Part shown: in pieces, positions 30,349-36,472 of the stretch
How the letters are laid out: each line of letters starts with the position of its first letter
How positions within the stretch are numbered: position 1 is the first letter of the stretch
Assembly (NCBI GenBank): GCA_934129745.1
Contig: CAKOWZ010000019.1
Coordinates: 1-36,472, forward strand
Length of the DNA stretch: 36,472 nt
From: an uncultured Clostridia bacterium
Lineage (GTDB): Bacteria; Bacillota; Clostridia; TANB77; CAG-508
Reading direction: 5' to 3'
The notes under the pieces: generated by a model
What the model was told of the DNA's origin: nothing
Databases searched by the model: none
Seen by the model: the letters and a program-made list of their open reading frames with translations, nothing else
Made by a program: the position numbers and the translations under genes

Positions 30349-32112
30349 TTATAAATTTAAACTTTCTTTAATTATACTCCAAATTCCATCATCTTCAAAA
30401 CCTTTTCTCCAATAACCTGCACCAGCTAAATTATATTTATTAACTAATTCTAGTTTTTCTTTAAAAGATTCGTTATCTTCAATCCACATTTTATAAACAT
30501 ATTCACCTTGTTCATATTGAATATAATATTGTTTTAAATCTTCTTTCCATTCTTTTGATGCATTTTGTGGAATTGAATTTTGTATATTTTTCATTGGAAC
30601 AACTGTACCTTTTATAGTTTTATCTCCTTTTGTTTGCCATAATTTAGTATAAAAAGGTAATCCCAAAATAATTTTATCAGAATGTACTTCATCATATTTA
30701 AACATACTATTTAAACTATTTTCAACCCAATTATATCCTGATGTTGTTCCTATTGTAGTTGTACCATATTGGTCATATCCCATAAAAACTATATAATCAG
30801 TAACTTCTCCTAATGTATTTCTATCATAACATAATGACCAATTTTCTCCTCCATTTGGTGCTGTAACATCAACAGATAAACATTTTCCTTTTGCACGTAA
30901 TTGAGGTGCTAATTCTATTACAAATTTTGAAAATGCATCTTTATCATTTTGATACATATATTCAAAATCTAAATTAATTCCATCTAATCCAAATTTATCT
31001 ACATAATTCAAAATATCTTTTATCATAATTTCACGTAATTTGTAATCATTAATAATATATGAAAATTCATCTATTGTTGTTGTTAATGTTTCATTTGAAA
31101 ATTTTGCCCAAACTTTGTAATTATTACTATGAGCCCAATTTATATATGCCTCTCCTTCTTCTCCAATATTATCAATAACTCTAGCTTGTGATGCTAAATC
31201 AATTGTACTTGGTTTTTCTTGTTTAGTATCTTTTAATTTTAAATATAAAAATGAAGGTGATACAACATTTACTCCATCATATTTTACATCTGTATTATCA
31301 GGTGCTTTTCCAAATTCTGAAAAATAATCCCATGCTAAACTTATTTTTCCTTCAATTTGTTTTTCTAAAACTAATTGTTCTCTTTCTACCTTTTTATCTT
31401 TTATTTCTTTTTCTTCAACATATCCTAAATTTCCATTTTGAGTACGTACTTTTATCCAGCCCTGTTTTAGAGAACTTTCTTCAGTTTCAGCAATTACAAC
31501 ATTTTCATCTTTTGATACCTTTTCAACAGTTCTTGAAAACATTGTTGTTTTACTTTTAATTTTAAGATTTTTACTAGCAACACCTGTTGTTAATTTTTTA
31601 TCTAAAGATTCTATTATAATTTTATTATCTGCTTTCATTACTTTAATATTATAAACATCTTCCATTTCTGAAATTGGTAAATAATATATATCATTTTTTA
31701 CAAAAGCTTTTCCATTTATTTTTTTTGAAACACCATTTATTGTTATTTTGTTTTCATTTAACTTAAGAACTCCAACTTTTGTTTCAGATGTTGTAACAAT
31801 TTGATTATATTGATTATCATAATATATATGTTTATCATAATAATTCATAATATCATTTAATGATAAATAAACAATATCATCTTCTATTATCATTTCTTGT
31901 TTCATTTTTCCTGTAACATTTGTGTAATTAATTACAAGGTTTGTCCTATCTGTTATATCACGATTAATATAATTTGGTCCAAATTTTAATGCAACTATAG
32001 CTCCTCCAATCAATACACATAAAATAAACAACACTATAAATATTTTTAAAAATGTATGTTTATGTTTTTTTACTTTTGTTTCTTTAAAAACTTCATCAAT
32101 CTTTTGCTCCAT
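30349..32112 (-). CDS. Membrane-anchored GH18 glycosidase (SleL/YaaH-like)
   Basis: A 587-residue protein with a cytoplasmic basic start, a membrane helix (21-43), a copper-amine-oxidase-N-like domain (about 60-172: LSLNDIMNYY, KAFVKNDIYYLPISE), an SH3-like domain (about 182-236, QGWIKVRTQNGNLGYV) and a GH18 barrel (about 255-585). The catalytic motif is DGINLDFE at 377-384 with Glu384 as proton donor. The first Asp of DxxDxDxE is kept and the second is Asn, as in spore-cortex N-acetylglucosaminidases of the SleL type. YIVFMGYDQYG and GAGYWRKGFEDDGIW are further GH18 landmarks. Cell-wall or spore-cortex hydrolysis is inferred. It has its own promoter (32147-32174). Confidence 0.88.
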   Translation of the reverse strand: MEQKIDEVFKETKVKKHKHTFLKIFIVLFILCVLIGGAIVALKFGPNYINRDITDRTNLVINYTNVTGKMKQEMIIEDDIVYLSLNDIMNYYDKHIYYDNQYNQIVTTSETKVGVLKLNENKITINGVSKKINGKAFVKNDIYYLPISEMEDVYNIKVMKADNKIIIESLDKKLTTGVASKNLKIKSKTTMFSRTVEKVSKDENVVIAETEESSLKQGWIKVRTQNGNLGYVEEKEIKDKKVEREQLVLEKQIEGKISLAWDYFSEFGKAPDNTDVKYDGVNVVSPSFLYLKLKDTKQEKPSTIDLASQARVIDNIGEEGEAYINWAHSNNYKVWAKFSNETLTTTIDEFSYIINDYKLREIMIKDILNYVDKFGLDGINLDFEYMYQNDKDAFSKFVIELAPQLRAKGKCLSVDVTAPNGGENWSLCYDRNTLGEVTDYIVFMGYDQYGTTTIGTTSGYNWVENSLNSMFKYDEVHSDKIILGLPFYTKLWQTKGDKTIKGTVVPMKNIQNSIPQNASKEWKEDLKQYYIQYEQGEYVYKMWIEDNESFKEKLELVNKYNLAGAGYWRKGFEDDGIWSIIKESLNL

Positions 32113-32146
32113 ATTTTTATTCTCCTTTTATTTATTAGTCCTTTTA

Positions 32147-32174
32147 ATCATAACATATTATTTTGTTTTGGCAA
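32147..32174 (-). promoter_or_regulatory. Promoter of the GH18 gene
   Basis: Minus strand TTGCCA (32169-32174), 16 bp, TATGAT (32147-32152), with TG one base before the -10 (extended -10). Confidence 0.65.
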
Positions 32175-32274
32175 ATATTTTTTTGAAATTTTTTAGATTT
32201 TATAGATTAATGAAATATTTAAAAATCACACTTTATCTTTTAATTTAATATTATATAAAAAAGGAGGTAATTTT

Positions 32275-32424
32275 ATGTTTAGTTTATTTAAAAGGACTTT
32301 AGGTGTATGCTTAATTGGATTAGGTCTAGGAATTTTACTGGTATTATTACTTCCTTTAACAGGATGGCTTTTTGCCATTGGAATAACAGTTTGTATTGTT
32401 GGACTTATATGGCTAACATGTTAA
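32275..32424 (+). CDS. 49-residue two-helix membrane protein
   Basis: An ATG eight bases after AAAGGAGG opens 49 codons: a short basic start (MFSLFKRTLG), two hydrophobic segments (about 11-27 and 31-48) joined by a tight Pro-Leu-Thr-Gly turn, and a terminal Cys. No family recognised. The strong ribosome site and the fact that spoVM follows 40 bases later make it a likely real gene, possibly sporulation-related. Promoter unclear. Confidence 0.7.
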   Translation: MFSLFKRTLGVCLIGLGLGILLVLLLPLTGWLFAIGITVCIVGLIWLTC

Positions 32425-32464
32425 ATAGCCATCTTTCAAAAGATTTTAAAGGAGTGTGTTGAAA

Positions 32465-32539
32465 ATGACAATTGTAGTAAAAAAAGTACCAAAATGTTTA
32501 CGTGGATTTGTCAAATTCATTTTTAGAATTAAAGATTGA
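32465..32539 (+). CDS. spoVM: SpoVM, spore-coat anchoring peptide
   Basis: A 24-residue amphipathic peptide, MTIVVKKVPKCLRGFVKFIF then RIKD. SpoVM inserts into the convex outer forespore membrane and tethers the coat-scaffold ATPase SpoIVA. The alignment with Bacillus SpoVM is direct: Lys7, the essential Pro9, Lys10, Leu12, Gly14 and Val16 coincide, and a basic helix follows. AAAGGAG lies 13 bases upstream of the ATG, a somewhat long distance. It lies beside rpmB, as in Bacillus. It is too short for ordinary gene finders. Confidence 0.88.
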   Translation: MTIVVKKVPKCLRGFVKFIFRIKD

Positions 32540-32590
32540 TATACAAATGAATTTATAAATACATAAGAACTAGATTATATTCACATTATA

Positions 32591-32700
32591 TATTATGGCA
32601 TTATTGTAATATTTATAATATTAATTTATATTATGGTGATATTTATAATATATAAATTTATTTTATGCCAATATTTATATATGGATTCAAATGAATTTTT
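32591..32700. repeat. AT-rich imperfect repeats after spoVM
   Basis: Three copies of a 32-38 bp unit of the form TATTATGG-ATATTTATAATAT-AATTTA start near 32591, 32629 and 32661. The ends also carry TGGCAT and ATGCCA as an inverted pair. No coding frame crosses it. Probably non-coding spacer prone to slippage. Confidence 0.4.
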
Positions 32701-32716
32701 AGTCTAAAAATGAGCC

Positions 32717-32744
32717 AAAAAAAGAGACGCTTTGCGTCTTTTTT
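32717..32744. terminator. Bidirectional terminator between spoVM and rpmB
   Basis: AGACGC (32725-32730) and GCGTCT (32734-32739) around TTT, with A-rich left and T-rich right flanks that serve both directions. Confidence 0.9.
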
Positions 32745-32745
32745 C

Positions 32746-32943
32746 TTAAGCTCTCTTAACTTTACCTGAACGTAAACATTTTGCACATACATGTATTCTT
32801 TTAATTTCTCCATTTACATCAGCTTTTATTGTTCTTAAATTTGGTGAGAATGTTCTTGTTGCTCTTCTACTTACATGTGAACGAGCAATGCTTATTTTAT
32901 TTCCCCAATTTTTTGATTTTTCACAAATTTCACATTTTGCCAT
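32746..32943 (-). CDS. rpmB: 50S ribosomal protein L28, zinc-binding form
   Basis: A 65-residue L28: MAKCEICEKSKNWGNKISIA, then SHVSRRATRTFSPNLRTIKA and HVCAKCLRSGKVKR. Two CxxC pairs (Cys4/Cys7 and Cys53-region CAKC) mark the zinc-binding paralogue type. The start at 32943 lies nine bases after AGGAGG. The longer frame starting at 32967 overlaps the ribosome site and is not used. It is monocistronic between a promoter and a terminator. Confidence 0.97.
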   Translation of the reverse strand: MAKCEICEKSKNWGNKISIARSHVSRRATRTFSPNLRTIKADVNGEIKRIHVCAKCLRSGKVKRA

Positions 32944-32988
32944 TTTTATTGCACCTCCTATATGCATTTATTAAATTGACTATTAATA

Positions 32989-33017
32989 ATACTAACATAA
33001 GTTATAAAAAAAATCAA
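32989..33017 (-). promoter_or_regulatory. rpmB promoter
   Basis: Minus strand TTGATT (33012-33017), 17 bp, TAGTAT (32989-32994). Confidence 0.75.
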
Positions 33018-33100
33018 GTGTTTTTTAAAATTTTTGAATTTTTTGGATTTTTTATGTTATAGTTTGACTTTATTTACCATCTTTATATTAAAAAATTGCA

Positions 33101-33664
33101 TTAATTTTGATTTTCAAGATCATCAATAATAATTTGCTGGTTTTCATCTAATTTATATTTTGGTAATTCAGGTAACTCATCTAAACTTGACAATCCAAAC
33201 ATCTTCAAAAATTTTGGACTTGTTTCATACATAGTTGGTCTACCTGGTGCATCTAATCTACCAGCTTCTTGGATTAATTCATATTCAAGTAATTTATAAA
33301 TACTTCCATCACAACTAACACCACGAATTGCCTCTAATTCTGCTCTTGTAATTTTAGGATTATATGCAATAATTGAAATTACTTCTAATGCTGCTGGAGA
33401 TAAATTTGGTTTAGATCTTTTATCAAATATTGGATATAAAAACTCATAATTTTCTTTTTTTGCACATAATTGATATGCATCATTTACATTAATTATTTCA
33501 ATTCCTCTATTTTCATTACTATATTCATTTTTCATAAGTTCAATTATTCCAATTATTTCATCTTCTCCAAGTTCAGTAGCACTCATTAATTCTTTAATTC
33601 CAACTTGTCTTCCTGCTGCAAATAAGATTGATTCTATTATACTTTGTTGTTTCTTATATTCCAT
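33101..33664 (-). CDS. scpB: Segregation and condensation protein ScpB
   Basis: Winged-helix subunit of the SMC-ScpAB chromosome condensation complex. This 187-residue protein has two winged helices: IESILFAAGRQVGIKELM with YQLCAKKENYEFL, and the diagnostic LSPAALEVISIIAYNPKITRAELEAIRGV with EAGRLDAPGRPTMYETSPKFLKMFGLSSLDELP. GGAGAG precedes the ATG. scpA, usually adjacent, is not in the window. It has its own promoter. Confidence 0.97.
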   Translation of the reverse strand: MEYKKQQSIIESILFAAGRQVGIKELMSATELGEDEIIGIIELMKNEYSNENRGIEIINVNDAYQLCAKKENYEFLYPIFDKRSKPNLSPAALEVISIIAYNPKITRAELEAIRGVSCDGSIYKLLEYELIQEAGRLDAPGRPTMYETSPKFLKMFGLSSLDELPELPKYKLDENQQIIIDDLENQN

Positions 33665-33692
33665 ATCTCCACTCTCCTTATTCTATTTACAT

Positions 33693-33721
33693 ATTAAAAC
33701 ATTTATTTATACTAAAGTCAA
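33693..33721 (-). promoter_or_regulatory. scpB promoter
   Basis: Minus strand TTGACT (33716-33721), 17 bp, TTTAAT (33693-33698), with an upstream TG (extended -10). Confidence 0.7.
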
Positions 33722-33750
33722 GAAAAACTGTTTATTTAACAACACAAACA

Positions 33751-33779
33751 TTGACATTCAAAATTGCTTATACTATAAT
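33751..33779 (+). promoter_or_regulatory. Consensus promoter for the 48-codon gene
   Basis: TTGACA (33751-33756), 17 bp, TATAAT (33774-33779): both boxes are perfect. It is divergent from the scpB promoter. Confidence 0.9.
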
Positions 33780-33833
33780 TATCAAAGAGAAGTTCAAATT
33801 CTTAACCTAAAACAAAATCCGGAGGCGATACTT

Positions 33834-33980
33834 ATGGCAAATGATAAAAGCAAAAAAATTGAAGTTGTAAAAGGAAATGGTAAATTAGATATATCTCCTG
33901 TTCAATCACATTTAGATGTTGAAAAACCTAAAAAGAAAGCAGATAAAAGCAAAATAATTATACCTAAAGTAAAAAAATAA
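33834..33980 (+). CDS. Small basic protein of unknown function
   Basis: 48 codons after CCGGAGG. The product is lysine-rich (about 15 Lys): MANDKSKKIEVVKGNGK, then LDISPVQSHLDVEKPKKKAD and KSKIIIPKVKK. There is no membrane segment, no Cys and no recognised family. It is likely disordered with short beta segments and could bind nucleic acid or acidic partners, which is inference. A perfect SigA promoter and a strong terminator frame it as a single-gene unit, so it is probably highly expressed. Confidence 0.75.
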   Translation: MANDKSKKIEVVKGNGKLDISPVQSHLDVEKPKKKADKSKIIIPKVKK

Positions 33981-34018
33981 AAATTATCCTCAGCTAAGAG
34001 GTTTTAAAGTTAGCAAAA

Positions 34019-34057
34019 GTGCATGGTCTGAACAAAATCTAAACCATGCACCTTTTT
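34019..34057 (+). terminator. Terminator after the 48-codon gene
   Basis: GTGCATGGT (34019-34027) pairs with ACCATGCAC (34043-34051), then CTTTTT. Outer TTAGC/GCTAA can extend the stem. It may also serve the convergent SSB-like gene. Confidence 0.9.
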
Positions 34058-34099
34058 ATTAGCTAATATCTTATATAATATTCAATTCAAAAAATTATG

Positions 34100-34798
34100 T
34101 TACATTGCTGCTTCAGCAGTTTCTTTTTCTTCAGATTCTTTTGAATCTTCTTCATTTTTTACAACTTCTAAACTAGAAACTGAAACTTCATATGCTACTT
34201 TTGTTTCAACAGTTCCATCTTCATGTTTTTTCTCATAAGTTCTTGATTGAACTCTACCTACTACTTTTACTTCTGTTCCAACTGGAATATTTTGGCAAAA
34301 TCTAGCATTTCTTCCCCATGCTATACATGGAATATAATCTGATTTATTATATGCTCTGTTTACAGCTAATAATAAATCTGAAATTTCTCTACCAAATGGT
34401 GTTTGTCTGTAAATTGGTTTTTTACAAATATATCCATTTAAGATAACTTCATTTGAAACAACATCTTTACTTACTTCAATTTCTGATTCTTGATTTTCCT
34501 CAAATTTAATGTCTTTAGCAAAAACTGTAAGAACTAGTTTGTTTCTTTCATTTTCATAACTGTTATATGATCTAAATTGTCCTTCAACTGTAATTTTTGA
34601 ATCAATTTTTAATTCATTAATTGAAAGTAATCTCTCTGAAACAGTTATTGGAATAATGTCTGCATTCCCGCTTAAACGTGGAACTGCTAAATCAAATATG
34701 TAAAATTTTTCTCCATAAATTTCATGACTAAATCTCTTGTCACTTGTTACTTTTCCCACTAAAACTAAATGGTTATTTTCTAAATAATTTGTATTCAA
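34100..34798 (-). CDS. SSB-like protein with two OB folds
   Basis: A 232-residue protein with two single-strand-binding OB-fold repeats: about 8-96 (NHLVLVGKVTSDKRF, FYIFDLAVPRLS, ITVEGQFRSY) and about 113-213 (NEVILNGYICKKPIYRQTPFGREISDLLLAVNR, YIPCIAWGRNARFCQNIPVGTEVKVVGRVQSRTYEKK). The second is the more canonical SSB fold. The usual SSB tail (DDDIPF) is missing and the end is acidic (EEKETAEAAM), so partner binding differs from standard SSB. The start is TTG at 34798, fixed by GGGGAGG. It has a promoter at 34872-34900. Not necessarily the main SSB of the cell. Confidence 0.85.
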   Translation of the reverse strand: MNTNYLENNHLVLVGKVTSDKRFSHEIYGEKFYIFDLAVPRLSGNADIIPITVSERLLSINELKIDSKITVEGQFRSYNSYENERNKLVLTVFAKDIKFEENQESEIEVSKDVVSNEVILNGYICKKPIYRQTPFGREISDLLLAVNRAYNKSDYIPCIAWGRNARFCQNIPVGTEVKVVGRVQSRTYEKKHEDGTVETKVAYEVSVSSLEVVKNEEDSKESEEKETAEAAM

Positions 34799-34871
34799 GA
34801 TTATTTCCTCCCCTTATTTGTTTATTTATTCGTTTAATCATAATGTAAAAATTATTTATATCATATCTACT

Positions 34872-34900
34872 ATTATACACTACTTTTTTGGATTTGTCTA
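34872..34900 (-). promoter_or_regulatory. Promoter of the SSB-like gene
   Basis: Minus strand TAGACA (34895-34900), 17 bp, TATAAT (34872-34877). The leader is about 70 nt and AT-rich. Confidence 0.75.
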
Positions 34901-34928
34901 CATAAAAAGTTATATTTTTGAATATTTT

Positions 34929-35471
34929 TTATTTTATACCATTTATGTTAATTGTTTCATATGTTGGTAAATACATCAAAAACATTGATAGCACTACAAT
35001 TAAGTCATAAATATTATAATTTTCATTATTCTCAATCTTTATCTCTTGGATCTCAATTTCTTCATTATTATTACGAATATTTCTTTGTACACAAATTAAT
35101 ACATCATCATCTGTTACACTTGATATTGTTATATTAGACTTTGAATTAAATCCATATGTTATTATATTTTGTTGTGTTTCACTAATTAAATTATTACATT
35201 TACAATTAGTAGATTTTAAATCAATATTATTAAAATCCATATCTATATTTATAATAATATTTTTAGTATTTTCTAATAATTTATTTAATTCATCACTTTT
35301 TTTAAATTCTCTGTTTATTACAACTGTATCAAAATGAACATTCTTTATATTATCTATATTCTTTTCTTTAATAAATATTACATTATTTTCTGAAAGAAAT
35401 TTATTATTTGATAATAATTTTTGAATATCATTTTCACTTTTTGAATCTGTAATAATACCGATAAATACCAT
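34929..35471 (-). CDS. Protein of unknown function next to a deacetylase gene
   Basis: A 180-residue soluble protein. It starts MVFIGIITDSK, alternates strands and helices to FDTVVINREFK and IIINIDMDF, and contains ITYGFNSKSNITISSVTDDDVLICVQR (about 105-132) and a final YNIYDLIVVLSMFLMYLP. The ITYGFNSKSN stretch resembles a piece of the Mur-ligase central domain but no ATP-binding motif is present, so I do not assign it. The ATG at 35471 follows GAGGGT. The longer frame overlaps the upstream deacetylase gene and is rejected. It starts 55 bases after that gene. Confidence 0.6.
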   Translation of the reverse strand: MVFIGIITDSKSENDIQKLLSNNKFLSENNVIFIKEKNIDNIKNVHFDTVVINREFKKSDELNKLLENTKNIIINIDMDFNNIDLKSTNCKCNNLISETQQNIITYGFNSKSNITISSVTDDDVLICVQRNIRNNNEEIEIQEIKIENNENYNIYDLIVVLSMFLMYLPTYETININGIK

Positions 35472-35526
35472 ATTTTTACCCTCTTTCCTTAGGTTAGTAT
35501 ATGATGTTTTTTTGTAATTATTCGTA

Positions 35527-36297
35527 TTACTTCTTTTTTTGAACTCCATTTGAATCAATTGCGTAATTATCATTATACATCAAATCTGACACAGTTACAA
35601 TATTAAATCCTTTTTTTTCAATATTTGTAAGTAACATATCTAAACTATCAGCTGTGTGTTCTGTTCCATTATGTGATAAAATAATGTCTCCATTTTTAAT
35701 TTTTGATTCTAATCTTTTCCACATTTCTTCACCTGTAAGGCCATTATAGTCCAAAGTATCTAGTGACCACTGAATTGTAACATGATTTTGATTTTCAGCA
35801 GCTTGAATAACTGTATTATTATATTCTCCATATGGTCCTCTATAAAGTTTAGTTTTATTTCCTGTTATTTTTTGTATTTTCTCTGAACAATTTAAAATTT
35901 CATTTTCATTTTGTTCCAAATTCAATTGATTAACATGTTTATGTCCATCTGAATGATTTGCAATTTCATGACCTGCATCAGATATTTTCTTTACCGCTTC
36001 TGGATATTTATCAACCCAATCTCCTACCATAAAAAATGTAATATGAACTTTATGTTTTTTTAAGGTTTCTAAAATTGAATCAATATCATCTGCATTCCAT
36101 GCACAATTCATTGTTAATGCTACTTTTGGTTCTGTTGTATCAACACTGTAAATTGGCAATAATTTAGCTTGTGAACCTGTTTTTATAATTTCTCCTGTTC
36201 TGCTTGAATATGTTATAGCAATAATGAAAAGCACAATTACAGTACTTAGTGCTACTAAATATGAATAAATTTTTTGTTTGTTAAATACGAAAAACAT
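35527..36297 (-). CDS. PdaB-like polysaccharide deacetylase
   Basis: Membrane-anchored NodB-domain protein (256 residues): membrane helix at 11-30, then the CE4 fold. Metal-binding motif 2 is NHSDGHKH (His115, His119), motif 3 is RGPYGEYN (153-160), and motif 5 is DIILSHNG. In motif 1, normally TFDDG or FDCAW, this protein has MNCAWNADD, so the base Asp is Asn64. This is a variant seen in clostridial sporulation deacetylases, so activity may be altered or use Asp70/71. Related proteins act on spore peptidoglycan. GGAGG precedes the ATG. Confidence 0.85.
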   Translation of the reverse strand: MFFVFNKQKIYSYLVALSTVIVLFIIAITYSSRTGEIIKTGSQAKLLPIYSVDTTEPKVALTMNCAWNADDIDSILETLKKHKVHITFFMVGDWVDKYPEAVKKISDAGHEIANHSDGHKHVNQLNLEQNENEILNCSEKIQKITGNKTKLYRGPYGEYNNTVIQAAENQNHVTIQWSLDTLDYNGLTGEEMWKRLESKIKNGDIILSHNGTEHTADSLDMLLTNIEKKGFNIVTVSDLMYNDNYAIDSNGVQKKK

Positions 36298-36472
36298 AAT
36301 TATTCCTCCTTGTTGTTTAATTCTTATGTGAAAAAATTTTAATTATTACTGAATTGTGAATGTATTAAAAAGTAAAATTCTGATTAAAAATACATAAAAG
36401 AGAGTATCGAAAAGTTTGTGTAAACTTTAAACTTCTTATGATATAAAACATAAATATGAAAAAATTTATTTA
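36298..36472. other. Right-edge non-coding stretch
   Basis: No gene is visible in the last 175 bases. It is the leader of the deacetylase gene on the minus strand. AAAGTTT (36411-36417) and AAACTTT (36422-36428) form a 7-bp hairpin with a GTGT loop. No convincing SigA, SigE or SigG promoter was identified. Confidence 0.4.

Noticed and set aside
1..36472. tRNA and rRNA genes
   Set aside because: No cloverleaf-like GC-rich 75-base segment or rRNA signature was seen in the intergenic regions.

Overview
The window looks like a chromosomal segment of an AT-rich, anaerobic, endospore-forming member of the Clostridia. Base composition, codon use (A/T-ending codons throughout), strong AGGAGG-type ribosome binding sites and SigA-type promoters (TTGACA-17-TATAAT) all fit this. 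At least eight sporulation genes are present: spoIIAA, spoIIAB, sigF, spoIID, a spoIIQ-type peptidase gene, spoVAC, spoVM and a PdaB-type deacetylase, plus a spore-cortex-lytic-like glycosidase. The standard genetic code fits every gene. No tRNA, rRNA or CRISPR array was seen.

Layout. 1-349: three tandem leftward promoters about 116 bp apart, with inverted-repeat operators, for a gene beyond the left edge. 350-4702 (minus): lepA, a DUF1653 gene, rlmB, a terminator, then a membrane-anchored unknown. 4902-9081 (plus): tsaE-tsaB-rimI (t6A tRNA modification and ribosomal acetylation) and a Lon-family protease, ending in a 15-bp repeat array. 9310-13655 (minus): the conserved ylxM-ffh-rpsP-khpA-rimM-trmD-rplS operon (signal recognition particle, small ribosomal proteins, tRNA/rRNA maturation). 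13840-15275: a decayed diversity-generating retroelement (DGR). It has a G+C-richer target gene with a C-type-lectin-like variable C terminus, a frameshifted avd and a reverse-transcriptase fragment without the catalytic part. 15581-18880 (minus): rarA, ruvA and a YibE/F membrane protein. 19074-19740 (plus): a dodecin-like gene and spoVAC. 19844-23894 (minus): addA with a frameshift in its ATP-binding motif. 24103-27848 (minus): spoIIAA-spoIIAB-sigF, spoIID (also frameshifted) and spoIIQ. 28068-32112 (minus): greA-deoD, an unknown gene and a GH18 glycosidase. 32275-32539 (plus): two very small genes, one of them spoVM, next to rpmB as in Bacillus. 32746-36297 (minus, with one small plus-strand gene): rpmB, scpB, a double-OB-fold SSB-like protein, an unknown gene and a PdaB-like deacetylase.

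How it fits together. The right half is rich in developmental genes. Spo0A-box-like sites precede spoIIAA, and SigF made from that operon could read a SigF-like promoter in front of spoIIQ. SpoIID and SpoIIQ act in engulfment, SpoVM in coat assembly, SpoVAC in dipicolinate transport, and the PdaB-like and GH18 enzymes on spore peptidoglycan. The left half is translation and housekeeping.

The least ordinary parts are the decayed DGR between ylxM and rarA, the tandem promoter/operator array at the left edge, the long inverted repeat that could couple rimI and protease translation, and the pentapeptide-coding minisatellite after the protease. Three frameshifts (addA, spoIID, avd) deserve checking against reads, because two of them hit genes expected to be important.
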